Source: Pseudomonas sp. Bout1 (lineage in GTDB: Bacteria > Pseudomonadota > Gammaproteobacteria > Pseudomonadales > Pseudomonadaceae). Taken from it: 64,000 bases of DNA. Location of the stretch: the NCBI RefSeq assembly GCF_034314165.1, contig NZ_JAVIWK010000001.1, forward strand, positions 5,471,001 to 5,535,000, written 5' to 3'. How positions within the stretch are numbered: position 1 is the first letter of the stretch; every line of letters starts with the position of its first letter. Shown here in pieces: positions 1 through 9,207 of the stretch. The position numbers and the translations under genes are program-made. The notes beneath the pieces are model-generated. The model had not been told where the DNA came from, ran no database searches, and worked only from the letters and a program-made list of their open reading frames with translations.

Positions 1-748
1 CCACGGCTTCTACCTGTGAGGCCGACGCGGACTGGCTGTCGTAGCTGACGAAGTTGGCTTTGTCGCTATGGATCGCGTACCGATGATTGACCACTTCATG
101 CTGGCGCAACACATCTGCGTTGATCTCGCTCGCTTCAAACAGCGGATGCCCGACGGCGCAGTAGGCGTGAGACTTTTCTTCGTACAACGGGAAATAATCG
201 AATTCCTCTCGCCGCTGGTACACCGGCACGATGCCGACAATCAGCCGCCCTTCCACCACGCCGCGTTCAACTTCGTCCAATTGCGAGGCATGTAGGCGCA
301 ATCTTATTTTTGGTGATTCGGTATGTAATTTCCCCAGCGCTTTAATCAGCGGGGAATTAACGTCCGACACGGTGTTATCAATAACGCCCACACTAAGGTC
401 GCCGATCAGTTCATTCTGCGCCGAACTAAGCTTGTCTCTGAAACTGTCCACGGAGGCGAATAATTCGATGGACGCCTGGTAGACCAACTTGCCTTCTTCG
501 GTCAGGCCAAACCCTTCCCGGCCCCGCGTACACAGGCGCATGCCGATGCGGATTTCGAGGTCGGAAATCTGTTTGCTGATCGCTGCCAAGCCCACATTCA
601 GCTCATTCTGCGCCGCGCTGAAGCCGCCCGCTTCGACCACAGCCTTGAACACCCGCAGCAATTTGAAGTCCAGCCCGCTGAGTTGCAGGGGCGGTCTTGT
701 GCCGGGTTTTGGCGGTATGTTTCCAGAATTGGAAAGTGGGGTTTCCAT
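1..748 (-). CDS. LysR-family transcriptional regulator (C-terminus cut by window edge)
   Basis: Read from an ATG at 748, the frame stays open for 249 codons and leaves the window at base 1, so the C-terminal end is missing. Residues about 24-85 form a LysR winged HTH (FKLLRVFKAVVEAGGFSAAQ, then AAISKQISDLEIRIGMRL). A periplasmic-binding-like effector domain follows (IGDLSVGVIDNTVSD, then GRLIVGIVPVYQRR). The gene is divergent from the argininosuccinate lyase gene at 1010, with 261 bases between them. LysR regulators often control a divergent neighbour, so the lyase and the amino acid transporter after it are the likely targets; this is inference. The effector cannot be told from sequence. Confidence 0.88.
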   Translation of the reverse strand, partial: METPLSNSGNIPPKPGTRPPLQLSGLDFKLLRVFKAVVEAGGFSAAQNELNVGLAAISKQISDLEIRIGMRLCTRGREGFGLTEEGKLVYQASIELFASVDSFRDKLSSAQNELIGDLSVGVIDNTVSDVNSPLIKALGKLHTESPKIRLRLHASQLDEVERGVVEGRLIVGIVPVYQRREEFDYFPLYEEKSHAYCAVGHPLFEASEINADVLRQHEVVNHRYAIHSDKANFVSYDSQSASASQVEAV

Positions 749-1009
749 AATACGTGTTGACCTCAAGTGCCATATTCAACAGGCTTTGACCTACTCCATG
801 AACATCGCCGGGCGGCAATAATGAACATACTTAACCGCCCTTGGCAACCTTGAATATAGCGGGTTGAACGGCTTTTACCGGCTGATTTAACGCCCTGAAA
901 ACCTGACACTTCGATCAGGACTTTTCGTTTTGCTACTGCCCTCCGAATCCATAAGGCCAAGCCACGTCCAGCGGGTTTGTCACTTCTAAAAACAAGCGTG
1001 AGGAACACC

Positions 1010-2437
1010 ATGTCTCAGCCCACCGATCGCCTCTGGGGTGCTCGTTTCAAGTCCGGCCCATCTGCTGCTTTGGCCGCGCTGTCGCGTTGCCCCGAGCGCT
1101 ACTTTCGCCTGACGCCTTACGACCTGGCCGGCTCCCGGGCCCATGCCCGTGAGTTGCAGCGCGCCGGGTTGCTGGATGAGTCGGAAACCTTGCGCACTTT
1201 GGAAGCGCTGGATCGGATTGGCGAAGACTTTGCCGCTGGCCGCCTGCACCCGACGCTGGATGACGAGGACGTGCACACCTTCATCGAGCGGGTGTTGACC
1301 GAGCGTTTGGGCGCCTTGGGCGGCAAGTTGCGCGCCGGGCGTTCGCGCAATGACCAGACGGCCAACGATTTGCGCCTGTTCCTGCGGGACCACGCGCGCA
1401 CCATCACCACTGAGGTGTTGGGGTTGCAGCAAGCACTGGTAGACCAGGCCGAGCAGCATATCGAGAGCATTTGCCCGGGCTTTACCCACTTACAGCAGGC
1501 GCAACCGATTGTATTCGCCCATCACTTGCTGGCTCACGCGCAATCGATGCTGCGGGATGTGCAACGCCTGGTGGATTGGGATGCGCGCACGGCGTTGTCG
1601 CCGTTGGGCGCGGCGGCGATGGCGGGTTCGGCGATTGCGCGCCAGCCAGAGCATTCGGCCAAGGAGATGGGTTACACCGGGCCGTGCGAAAACTCTATCG
1701 ACGCTGTAGCCAGCCGTGACCACGTGGCGGAGTTTCTGTTTGTGGCGGGCATGCTCGGGGTGAATATTTCGCGATTGTCGGAGGAGTTTTGCCTGTGGTC
1801 ATCGCGGCAGTTTCGCTGGGTGCAGTTGGACGATGCCTACGCCACCGGGAGCTCGATCATGCCGCAGAAAAAGAACCCGGACATTGCCGAATTGGCGCGG
1901 GGCAAGGCTGGGCGCTTGATTGGCAACCTGACCGGGTTGATGTCGACGCTCAAGTCCTTGCCACTCTCGTACAACCGCGATTTGAGTGAAGACAAGCACA
2001 GCGTGTTAGACAGCGTGGATACGTTGCTGTTGGTGCTGCCGGCAATGGCCGGGATGGTCGCGACGATGAAGGTGCAGGTGGAGGAGCTGCGGCGCCAGGC
2101 GCCAATGGGTTTCACCCTGGCAACCGAGGTGGCGGATTGGTTGGCCACCCGCGGCGTGCCGTTCAAGGAGGCCCATGAGATTACCGGCGCCTTGGTCCAG
2201 GCCTGTGAGAAGCATGAGATTGAATTGTGGGAAGCGTCGCCGGCGTTGTTGGCGGAGGTGGATACGCGGCTGACACCTGAGGTGCGTGAGTGCCTGACCC
2301 TGGAAGCGGCGATTGCGGCGCGCAGTGGTTGGGGCGGTACGGCGCCGGAACGGGTAAGAGAGCAGATTGGGCGGTTGAAGGTGGCGTTGGCAGAACAACA
2401 GAAGTGGACTGAGAGTTACCAAGGATTCCGGATTTAA
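1010..2437 (+). CDS. argH: Argininosuccinate lyase (ArgH family, probable paralogue)
   Basis: 475 aa, usual length for ArgH. The family cleaves argininosuccinate to arginine and fumarate in the cytoplasm, the last step of arginine synthesis. Visible motifs are AGRSRNDQ near residue 115, GFTHLQQAQPI, and the superfamily signature GSSIMPQKKNPD near 283-294, which carries the catalytic Ser loop. The ATG at 1010 is preceded by GAGGAA; an earlier in-frame TTG at 977 has no such site. Unlike a housekeeping argH, it sits with a LysR gene and a polar amino acid ABC transporter. It may therefore be a second copy acting on an imported arginine-like compound or working in catabolism. The fold and reaction class are clear; the physiological substrate is not. 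Confidence 0.88.
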   Translation: MSQPTDRLWGARFKSGPSAALAALSRCPERYFRLTPYDLAGSRAHARELQRAGLLDESETLRTLEALDRIGEDFAAGRLHPTLDDEDVHTFIERVLTERLGALGGKLRAGRSRNDQTANDLRLFLRDHARTITTEVLGLQQALVDQAEQHIESICPGFTHLQQAQPIVFAHHLLAHAQSMLRDVQRLVDWDARTALSPLGAAAMAGSAIARQPEHSAKEMGYTGPCENSIDAVASRDHVAEFLFVAGMLGVNISRLSEEFCLWSSRQFRWVQLDDAYATGSSIMPQKKNPDIAELARGKAGRLIGNLTGLMSTLKSLPLSYNRDLSEDKHSVLDSVDTLLLVLPAMAGMVATMKVQVEELRRQAPMGFTLATEVADWLATRGVPFKEAHEITGALVQACEKHEIELWEASPALLAEVDTRLTPEVRECLTLEAAIAARSGWGGTAPERVREQIGRLKVALAEQQKWTESYQGFRI

Positions 2438-2441
2438 GCCT

Positions 2442-2493
2442 GTGGGACTGGGGTGCATGTGCCGACGCTATCGCAGGCAAGCCAGCTCCCACA
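2442..2493. repeat. REP element, family A, degenerate copy
   Basis: The right arm GCTATCGCAGGCAAGCCAGC followed by TCCCACA is intact, while the left arm (TGTGGGACTGGGGT) is degenerate. It lies between the lyase gene and the transporter permease gene. Confidence 0.75.
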
Positions 2494-2542
2494 GTTGGAC
2501 CGAGTACATCCGCTAGAGATTTATTAGTTTCGGAGAGTCACC

Positions 2543-3421
2543 ATGAAGCAAACCCCGGCAGAGCGCTTGCAAGCCGAGCGCCAGCAGACCGAAAACCAGT
2601 TCGATATCACGAAGTACGAGCACGTGCCCCGTCGCTACTACGGCCGGATGGTGTTCGCCACCCTGATCGTGGTCGCCCTGGCCGCCTTGCTGCGGGCGTT
2701 TGCCAACGGTCAGATCGAATGGTCCTACATCGGTCAGTTCCTCACGTCCGAGGCGATCATCTGGGGCTTGGTGAACACCATCATCATGTCGATCCTGGCC
2801 ATGGCGCTGGGCGTGGTGATCGGGGTGATCACGGCGATCATGCGCATGTCGGCCAACCCGATCCTGCGCTACGTGGCCATCACCTACACCTGGCTGTTTC
2901 GGGGCACGCCACTGATTCTGCAACTGCTGTTGTGGTTCAACCTGGCGCTGATTTTCCCGGTGATCTCGATTCCCGGCCTGTTCAGCATCGACACCGTGGA
3001 CCTGATGACGCCGTTCGTGGCCGCCCTCCTCGGCCTGAGTATCAACCAGGGCGCCTACACCGCTGAAGTGGTGCGCGCCGGCCTGTTGTCGGTAGACACC
3101 GGCCAGTACGAAGCCGCCAAGTCGATCGGCATGCCGAGCCTTCAGGCGTTGCGTAGGGTGATTCTGCCCCAGGCGATGCGGGTGATCATTCCGCCTGTAG
3201 GCAACGAGTTCATCAGCATGGTGAAAATGACCAGCCTGGCGAGTGTGATCCAGTACTCGGAGCTGCTGCACAACGCGCAAAACATCTACTACGCCAACGC
3301 CCGGGTGATGGAGCTGCTGATTGTTGCCGGCATCTGGTACCTGGCGGTGGTGACTGTTCTTTCATTCGGTCAGAGCCGCCTTGAGCGTCGTTTTGCCCGC
3401 GGCACCGGCAAGCGCTCGTAA
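2543..3421 (+). CDS. Polar amino acid ABC transporter permease (HisM/GlnP type)
   Basis: 292 aa inner-membrane permease. After a roughly 40-residue polar N-terminus come several hydrophobic segments (from FATLIVVALAALLRAF onward). The ABC permease coupling (EAA) region is clear: YEAAKSIGMPSLQALRRVILPQAMR near residues 190-215, split here as YEAAKSIGMPSLQALRR and VILPQAMR. The family subgroup moves polar or basic amino acids. It is followed after 24 bases by the ATPase gene and then the binding-protein gene, so the three form one operon. There is a single permease gene, so the channel is probably a homodimer. The substrate is unproven; the neighbouring ArgH-type lyase points to arginine-like compounds. 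Confidence 0.9.
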   Translation: MKQTPAERLQAERQQTENQFDITKYEHVPRRYYGRMVFATLIVVALAALLRAFANGQIEWSYIGQFLTSEAIIWGLVNTIIMSILAMALGVVIGVITAIMRMSANPILRYVAITYTWLFRGTPLILQLLLWFNLALIFPVISIPGLFSIDTVDLMTPFVAALLGLSINQGAYTAEVVRAGLLSVDTGQYEAAKSIGMPSLQALRRVILPQAMRVIIPPVGNEFISMVKMTSLASVIQYSELLHNAQNIYYANARVMELLIVAGIWYLAVVTVLSFGQSRLERRFARGTGKRS

Positions 3422-3445
3422 GCCCTGACTGAGGAGATTTGCCCC

Positions 3446-4210
3446 ATGAGAAGCATCGTCAAGGCCGTGAACCTGAACAAGTATTACGACCAGTATCACG
3501 CGTTGCAGGACATCAACCTGGAAGTCGAACAAGGCGAAGTGCTGTGCATTATCGGCCCGTCGGGTTCCGGCAAAAGTACCCTGCTGCGCTGCGTCAATCA
3601 GCTGGAAAAAATCGACAAGGGCGGCCTGTGGGTCGATGGCGAACTGGTGGGTTACCGGGTCGTCGGCAACAAGCTGCATGAGTTGAATGAATCACAGATC
3701 GCCCGTCAGCGCTTGGCCACCGGCATGGTGTTTCAGCGCTTCAATTTGTTCCCGCACATGACCGTGTTGCAGAACATCATCGAAGGCCCGTGCCAGGTGC
3801 TCAAGCGCTCGCCCAAGGAAGCCACCGAAGACGCGTTGGAGTTGCTGGCCCGCGTCGGCCTGGCGGACAAGCGCAATGCCTACCCGGTGGAATTGTCTGG
3901 CGGGCAGCAACAACGTGTGGCAATTGCCCGCGCGTTGGCGATGCGCCCCAAGCTGATGTTGTTTGACGAACCCACGTCAGCCCTCGACCCGGAGCTGGTA
4001 GGAGAAGTGCTGTCGGTGATGCGCGACTTGGCCACCACCGGCATGACCATGATTGTGGTCACCCATGAGTTGGGCTTCGCGCGCGAAGTGTCCAACCGCA
4101 TGGTGTTTATGGACGCCGGCCAGATTGTGGAAGCCGGCAGCCCTGAAGAAATTCTAATAAGCCCACAAAACCCGCGTACCCAAAGCTTTATTTCTGCCGT
4201 TCGCACTTAA
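3446..4210 (+). CDS. Amino acid ABC transporter ATP-binding protein
   Basis: 254 aa, standard for GlnQ/HisP ATPases. Walker [10 protein letters not shown] is near residue 39, the Q-loop region follows ([19 protein letters not shown]), the ABC signature [15 protein letters not shown] is near 150, Walker [15 protein letters not shown] comes next, and the switch histidine is in VVTHELGFA. The aromatic Y at YYDQYHALQ fits the A-loop. The ATG at 3446 has GAGGAG ten bases upstream. It couples ATP hydrolysis to the permease encoded immediately upstream. Confidence 0.94.
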   Translation: MRSIVKAVNLNKYYDQYHALQDINLEVEQGEVLCIIGPSGSGKSTLLRCVNQLEKIDKGGLWVDGELVGYRVVGNKLHELNESQIARQRLATGMVFQRFNLFPHMTVLQNIIEGPCQVLKRSPKEATEDALELLARVGLADKRNAYPVELSGGQQQRVAIARALAMRPKLMLFDEPTSALDPELVGEVLSVMRDLATTGMTMIVVTHELGFAREVSNRMVFMDAGQIVEAGSPEEILISPQNPRTQSFISAVRT

Positions 4211-4235
4211 CTAAAAAACTAACGAGAACGCCCCC

Positions 4236-5057
4236 ATGAAAAATCTGTTTCTTCCAAGTTTGCTCGTAGGCCTGATGGCCTCCACGTCGGTTTTGGCGGC
4301 ATTGCCGGCAGCGATCAAGGACAAGGGTGAGATCAGCGCGGCCATCGTGCCGAACTACCCGCCGATGGATTTCAAGGACACCGCCACCAACAAACTCACC
4401 GGCCTGGACTTTGACCTGGGCAACGCCCTGGCCGAGCGCCTGGAGGTGAAGATCAAGTGGCAGGAAACCGGCTTCGAACAGATGCTCAGCGGCCTGACCA
4501 CCAAGCGCGTGGACATTGTGCTGTCGGGCATGAGCGACACGGCCGAGCGCCAGAAGGCGGTGACCTTTATCGATTACTTCACCAGCGGCCCGCAGCTGTA
4601 CACCCTGGCCAAGCGTGAAGACCTCAAGGAATTGACTGACCTGTGCGGCAAGAAAGTCGGCACCAGCCGACGTACTACCTGGCCGTCGGAAATTGCCGCC
4701 TGGAGCAAGGAAAACTGCGAGAAAGCCGGTAAGCCAGCGATCGTAGTCATTGGCACTGAAGGTTCTGCGGATGCTCGTGCGCAGTTGCAGCAAAACCGTC
4801 TGGATGCGGCGATGCAGGGCAGTGAAACCATTCCTTACCTGATGTCGCTGGACAAGGGTAAGTACAAGCCGGTGGGCCTGGCGATTTCCAAGCAGTTCAC
4901 GGGGCTGGGGATTGAGAAGAGCAATACCGAGTTGGTCACAGCCATCAGCGAAGCGCTGCAGGGCATGATTGATGATGGGACGTACGGCAAGATTCTGCAG
5001 AAGTGGGACCTGGAACAGGGTGCGGTGGAAAAAATCAGCATCAATGCTGGCCAGTAA
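4236..5057 (+). CDS. Periplasmic amino acid-binding protein of the ABC transporter
   Basis: 273 aa. A Sec signal peptide covers residues 1-21 (hydrophobic core LLVGLMASTSVLA, cleavage after VLA). The mature part is a family 3 solute-binding protein: PNYPPMDFKD near the start, GLDFDLGNALAERL, the hinge region GLTTKRVDIVLSGMSDTAERQKAVTFIDY, and KVGTSRRTTWPSEI in the second lobe. The RBS GAGAACG precedes ATG 4236. It is the third gene of the transporter operon and sets the specificity. The ligand is probably a polar or basic amino acid, with no closer assignment possible from sequence. Confidence 0.9.
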   Translation: MKNLFLPSLLVGLMASTSVLAALPAAIKDKGEISAAIVPNYPPMDFKDTATNKLTGLDFDLGNALAERLEVKIKWQETGFEQMLSGLTTKRVDIVLSGMSDTAERQKAVTFIDYFTSGPQLYTLAKREDLKELTDLCGKKVGTSRRTTWPSEIAAWSKENCEKAGKPAIVVIGTEGSADARAQLQQNRLDAAMQGSETIPYLMSLDKGKYKPVGLAISKQFTGLGIEKSNTELVTAISEALQGMIDDGTYGKILQKWDLEQGAVEKISINAGQ

Positions 5058-5070
5058 CACCGCGTAACCC

Positions 5071-5161
5071 TGTGGGAGCCGGGCTTGCCCGCGATGGCGG
5101 TGAGTCAAGCGACGAATATAAAAGCTGACCCACCGCCATCGCAGGCAAGCCAGCTCCCACA
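5071..5161. repeat. REP/REPIN-type inverted repeat, family A
   Basis: Two facing arms, TGTGGGAGCCGGGCTTGCCC and GGCAAGCCAGCTCCCACA, are separated by about 50 bases. It sits between the binding-protein gene and the MFS gene, in non-coding DNA. Confidence 0.85.
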
Positions 5162-5233
5162 TTTGATCTTCATTGATTTGTAGAACAATGCTCGGCTTGA
5201 CTACGCATTTATGACAAGGACATCCGCCCCACC

Positions 5234-6403
5234 GTGGCCACCTACTCCCTGGTAATCCGCCGCCTGATGATCTGCTCGGTGACCATCGTCGTCAGCCGCG
5301 CCATGACCAGCCCATTGCTCGCCCTATTACTCAGCACCCGCCTGGGTCTAAACCAGCAAGACATTGGCTTGCTGATGGGCATCGCCGTATTCATCGCCAC
5401 GCTGCTGGGCCTGTACGGCGGCTACATCATCGACCGCCTGGAAAAACGCAAACTGTTGATCCTGGCGATGCTCTCCAGCGCCATCGGTTTTCTGTTGCTG
5501 ACCTTTGCCAACAACCTGTACCTGACCACCCTGACCCTGGTGATCACCGAAGCCGCGTCGGCGCTGTTCCTGATCGGCTCCAAGGCGATCATCAGCGAGA
5601 ACCTGCCGGTGGGCCAGCGCGCCAAGGTGTTTTCCCTGCGCTACACCCTGACCAATGTGGGCTACGCCACCGGCCCCATGCTGGGCGTGGTGATCGCCGG
5701 CCACATGCCGCTGGCGCCGTTCCTGATCGCCAGCGCGATTGCCTTTGGCAGCCTGTTCTTGATGATCGGCATCCCACCGACCCAACGCGATGACAGCAAC
5801 AAACCCTTAAGTTTTCTCAGCACCCTGAGGACGCTGCGCAGCGATCGCACCTTGATCCTGTTTACCAGCGGCAGCCTGTTGAGCACCATTGTCCACGGGC
5901 GCTACACCCTGTATCTGTCGCAGTTCCTGCTGGTGGCCTACAAGCCAGAGAGCGCGCTGAAAATTCTCTCGGCCGTGCTGGCGTGCAACGCCATCACGGT
6001 AATTCTGATGCAGTACCAGATCAGCCGATTCCTCAAGCGTGAACAACTGCGTTACTGGATCGTGCTCGGCACCTCGCTGTTTATCGCCGGGTTGATCGGC
6101 TTCAGCATGGCGGACAGCCTGGTGTCGTGGTGCATCGCGATGTTTGTGTTCACCCTGGGGGAGATGATCATCTACCCTTCCGAATTCCTGTTTATCGACA
6201 CCATCGCCCCGGACGCCCTGCGCGGCAGTTATTACGGCGCACAAAACCTGGCGGCATTTGGCGGGGCATTGAGCCCGGTGATCTGCGGCTACCTGCTGAT
6301 AAACGCCTCGCCGGCCTCGATGTTCTATGTGCTGAGTGGCCTGACCGCGGTAGGCGGCACCTTGTGCTTCCTGAGTGGCCGGCGGGTGACGGTTCGTACC
6401 TGA
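5234..6403 (+). CDS. MFS transporter (putative drug/metabolite exporter)
   Basis: 389 aa with about 12 hydrophobic segments. The loop between helices 2 and 3 (YGGYIIDRLEKRKLL) is the MFS motif A region in degenerate form, and helix 5 has TNVGYATGPMLGVVIAG, resembling the exporter motif C. The best start is GTG 5234; the only nearby ATG (5211) is out of frame. AAGGA lies about 15 bases upstream, which is rather far. It follows the amino acid ABC operon after a REP element, so it is probably its own transcription unit. It belongs to the inner-membrane proton-coupled exporters; the substrate is unknown. Confidence 0.8.
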   Translation: MATYSLVIRRLMICSVTIVVSRAMTSPLLALLLSTRLGLNQQDIGLLMGIAVFIATLLGLYGGYIIDRLEKRKLLILAMLSSAIGFLLLTFANNLYLTTLTLVITEAASALFLIGSKAIISENLPVGQRAKVFSLRYTLTNVGYATGPMLGVVIAGHMPLAPFLIASAIAFGSLFLMIGIPPTQRDDSNKPLSFLSTLRTLRSDRTLILFTSGSLLSTIVHGRYTLYLSQFLLVAYKPESALKILSAVLACNAITVILMQYQISRFLKREQLRYWIVLGTSLFIAGLIGFSMADSLVSWCIAMFVFTLGEMIIYPSEFLFIDTIAPDALRGSYYGAQNLAAFGGALSPVICGYLLINASPASMFYVLSGLTAVGGTLCFLSGRRVTVRT

Positions 6404-6467
6404 TTTCTGCTGATATTTGCGCCATATCCCGCTATTAATAGCGAAATCTCTCACGGACCCGAGCCCC

Positions 6468-7415
6468 ATGAAATTCGACACGGCCTACAGCCTGAGTCTC
6501 GACGACAAGCTGTCGATCTACGACGTGCGCGACCTGAATTTCGACGAAACCGCCGCCTTCGATTCCGACAAGGACAGCTTCCTGTGCCCCAACGACGAGT
6601 GCCGGGCAGCGTTTGAGGCGGGCAATGTGCTGGGTACGTTCAACGCGAAAAACGTCAATTACCTGCGCACGCCGCACTTCAAGAATATCCCCAGCACCCG
6701 ACATATCGAGGGTTGCCGTTACGCCAGCCGCCATGTCGGAAAAGGTGAAGCAGAGGATGGGCCGGAGGAAAATTTCCCGTCGGAATTTGTCCTGACCCGA
6801 CGCCAGTACCCACGCAAGACACCGCTGATCGGTGCCGAGGGCGGCACCCCGCAAGAACCACCGAAAACGCCGACAACCCGCAGCACCTTGTCTCACAGTT
6901 CAAGCGAGACCACTCCGGACAAGACCAGCGTCTTCGCCCATCCGGTGGAGTGCTACGTGTCCAATATCGATGACAAGGAAAAGCTTAAAAGCATGCCCTT
7001 GAAGATCGGCGATCACACCGCGACCTATTGGACGTTTTTCAAGAAGATCGAATACCTGCAAGACAACAAAGGCCTGATCTATTGGGGCAGGATCAAGGAG
7101 ATCAAGGACTACACCAGCAGCTTTCGCATCGACTTCGAAAAGAAGGCCTGGCTCGACAAGAAGCCCTACTCGGTCAACGTTTACCTGAGCAAAAAACTGA
7201 TCGAGAACTACCGCAAGCGCAACGCATTCCTGGAGCAGATCAAGGCGGCAGTGGGCAGTGAGCGGGCGTTGTATTGCTTCTTCTACGGCGTGACGCCGCA
7301 GCTGAAACATGTGCCGAGCAAGAAGAACCCCGAGCAGACGTTCGGGGTGTTCAGTGCCAATATCGAGAACCTGGACCACCTGATTATCCGCGAGGCGCCG
7401 GGGCTGGAGAGCTAG
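6468..7415 (+). CDS. Uncharacterised protein with CoiA-like zinc-ribbon motif
   Basis: 315 aa, soluble, no signal peptide or membrane segment. The N-terminal part has a Cys/His pattern, C-P-N-D-E-C near residues 44-49, then HF, then H-I-E-G-C near 80-84. This resembles the zinc-binding ribbon at the N-terminus of CoiA-type nuclease-associated proteins. A Ser/Thr/Pro-rich linker follows at about 115-150 (TPQEPPKTPTTRSTLSHSSS). The C-terminal 160 residues are mixed alpha/beta and rich in Lys and aromatics (YWTFFKKIEYL, DYTSSFRIDFEKKAW). I do not recognise the C-terminal domain. It is a lone gene whose stop overlaps that of the convergent TSUP gene in a shared CTAG. Zinc binding is inferred from residue spacing only. 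Confidence 0.7.
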   Translation: MKFDTAYSLSLDDKLSIYDVRDLNFDETAAFDSDKDSFLCPNDECRAAFEAGNVLGTFNAKNVNYLRTPHFKNIPSTRHIEGCRYASRHVGKGEAEDGPEENFPSEFVLTRRQYPRKTPLIGAEGGTPQEPPKTPTTRSTLSHSSSETTPDKTSVFAHPVECYVSNIDDKEKLKSMPLKIGDHTATYWTFFKKIEYLQDNKGLIYWGRIKEIKDYTSSFRIDFEKKAWLDKKPYSVNVYLSKKLIENYRKRNAFLEQIKAAVGSERALYCFFYGVTPQLKHVPSKKNPEQTFGVFSANIENLDHLIIREAPGLES

Positions 7416-8218
7416 AGCAGCATGCTCACCATCACCACGCCCAACAACCCGATATACACCCGCGCATGCAACGCATCCGGGATGCGACCGATCCACGGCG
7501 TGGCCAGGCGAATGCCCAGAAGCGAGCCCAAGGTGAGGATGGCAAACGCCAGCAAGTCGATATAGCCGACAAACCACGCGCCCAATTCCACGTTGGCGAA
7601 TCCTGCCATGACCATGTAGGTAAACGTACCGGCCAGCGCCACCGGCACGCTCAACGGGTTGGCCATGGACGTGGCCTGGGACATGCTCAAGCCGCAACGG
7701 CGCAACAGCGGCACGGTCATCACGCTGCCGCCCACCCCCAGGAAAGTCGCGATCGCACCAATGACGATGCCACCGCCCGCCACTTCCGTGCCGCTCAGGC
7801 GTCGTGGATGGAGCGTGTCGTCCTGGCTGAGAAAGCCCCGGCGCAACAGGCAATCGACGATGGTGACCGCCAGGTACGCGATAAAGGCGTAGCGGATGAA
7901 ATCGCCGGTGGCGAACATCGCAGCGCCGGCTCCCAGCACGGCGCCGACCCCGATAAACCCGCCCAACGGCCACAGGTAATGGCGAATCAGATTACCTTTG
8001 CGACGGTGTTTTCCGGTGGCAATCAGCGCATTGACGATCATCACGCACGTGGAAGTGGCGACTGCAATATGCATCGCTGATTCACTCACGCCCGCGTCGT
8101 GGCTGAGGGTGAGCATGCCGTACAGTAACGGCACCACCACGAACCCGCCGCCGAATCCGAACAGCACCGCCGTCACGCCGGTCATGCAGCCAAACAGCGC
8201 CAGTAATAGATAGAACAT
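7412..8218 (-). CDS. Sulfite exporter TauE/SafE family membrane protein (TSUP)
   Basis: 268 aa with about eight hydrophobic helices. The TSUP hallmark glycine-rich repeats are present twice: GVTAVLFGFGGGFVVVPLL at the N-terminus and GAIATFLGVGGSVMTVPLLRR in the second half. The family exports small organic or sulfur anions across the inner membrane. It is divergent from an AraC-type gene starting at 8334, a common arrangement for a regulator and its exporter target. The stop codon overlaps the stop of the convergent upstream gene. Substrate unknown. Confidence 0.87.
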   Translation of the reverse strand: MFYLLLALFGCMTGVTAVLFGFGGGFVVVPLLYGMLTLSHDAGVSESAMHIAVATSTCVMIVNALIATGKHRRKGNLIRHYLWPLGGFIGVGAVLGAGAAMFATGDFIRYAFIAYLAVTIVDCLLRRGFLSQDDTLHPRRLSGTEVAGGGIVIGAIATFLGVGGSVMTVPLLRRCGLSMSQATSMANPLSVPVALAGTFTYMVMAGFANVELGAWFVGYIDLLAFAILTLGSLLGIRLATPWIGRIPDALHARVYIGLLGVVMVSMLL

Positions 8219-8333
8219 CCAGTATCGCCTTCAGCATCGGGGAGAGCTGACGACAATAGAGAATCAAGGCTTGGCCCGCTTGCGCAAGTCGGCCAATAAT
8301 ATGCGAGATATTGCCACTGCCGGAAGCAGCCCC

Positions 8334-9104
8334 ATGCGCAACATTTCCATCGCTCAACTGGACCTGACGCCTCGTACGGTAGTGGCGATCGGCACCGACT
8401 ATCCCCACGGCTATCTGCTCAAGCGCCACAGCCACCGGCGCGGACAGTTGTTGTATGGCGCCACCGGGGTGATGCAAGTCGGTACCCATGAAGGCAACTG
8501 GGTTGTGCCGCCGCAACGCGCAGTGTGGATTCCCGCCCATGTGCCCCACGAAGTGCTGATGCTCGGGGTGTCGACGCGCAGCCTGTATATCGAACCGCAT
8601 GCCATCACCGACTTGGGCGCCAGTTGCCAGGTCATCAGCGTTTCGCCTTTGATGCGCCAGTTGCTTATTGAAGCGGTGGAGATGCCCCTTGAATACGACA
8701 CTGGCGGGCGCGACGGTTCCTTAGTCAGCCTGCTGCTGCATGAACTGGCCCGTGCCACGCACTTGCCGCTGCATATCCCGTTGCCGGAGGAGCCACGCTT
8801 GCTTGCCTTGTGCCTGGCGTTTCTGCAGCAGCCGCACGTGCACCAGTCACCTGTGCAATGGGCGGAACAATCGCACCTGAGCCTGCGCACTTTCAGCCGG
8901 CATTTTCGCCAACACACCGGCCTGAGTTTCGTGCAGTGGCGCCAGCGCGCCTGCGTGGTGCAAGCCCTGGCACGGTTGGCCAGCGGTGAAAGCGTCACCC
9001 GCATCGCCCTGGACTTGGGCTACGAAAACCCCGCGGCTTTTTCCAGCATGTTCCGACGGGTGCTCGGTCACTCACCGAGTACCTATCTGGAAGGCGCGAA
9101 ATAG
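8334..9104 (+). CDS. AraC-family regulator with N-terminal cupin
   Basis: 256 aa from ATG 8334, with a weak GGAAG upstream; ATG 8301 would add 11 residues. The first half is an AraC-type cupin: HSHRRGQLLYGATGVMQV, then VVPPQRAVWIPAHVPHEV, the typical ligand-binding barrel with conserved His and Pro. The C-terminal third carries two HTHs: WAEQSHLSLRTFSRHFRQH and VTRIALDLGYENPAAFSSMF, then GHSPSTYL. It is divergent from the TSUP exporter gene with 115 bases between the starts. It most likely controls that exporter in response to a small molecule. Confidence 0.9.
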   Translation: MRNISIAQLDLTPRTVVAIGTDYPHGYLLKRHSHRRGQLLYGATGVMQVGTHEGNWVVPPQRAVWIPAHVPHEVLMLGVSTRSLYIEPHAITDLGASCQVISVSPLMRQLLIEAVEMPLEYDTGGRDGSLVSLLLHELARATHLPLHIPLPEEPRLLALCLAFLQQPHVHQSPVQWAEQSHLSLRTFSRHFRQHTGLSFVQWRQRACVVQALARLASGESVTRIALDLGYENPAAFSSMFRRVLGHSPSTYLEGAK

Positions 9105-9153
9105 AGCGGCGGGTACCTTATCGAAAAATCCAGTTGATGAGCGGTCAAAACAA

Positions 9154-9169
9154 CTGTACAAAAACACAG
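9154..9169 (+). promoter_or_regulatory. LexA-type SOS box (CTGT-N8-ACAG)
   Basis: CTGTACAAAAACACAG matches the gammaproteobacterial LexA pattern CTGT-N8-ACAG exactly and is AT-rich inside. A -10-like TATAGT starts right after it (9170-9175). The box is 38 bases upstream of the ATG of the small HTH gene at 9208 and 50 bases after the stop of the upstream AraC gene, so it can only serve the HTH gene. Confidence 0.7.
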
Positions 9170-9207
9170 TATAGTTAGTCCTCCCCCGTCGAACCTGGAG
9201 AACCCCC

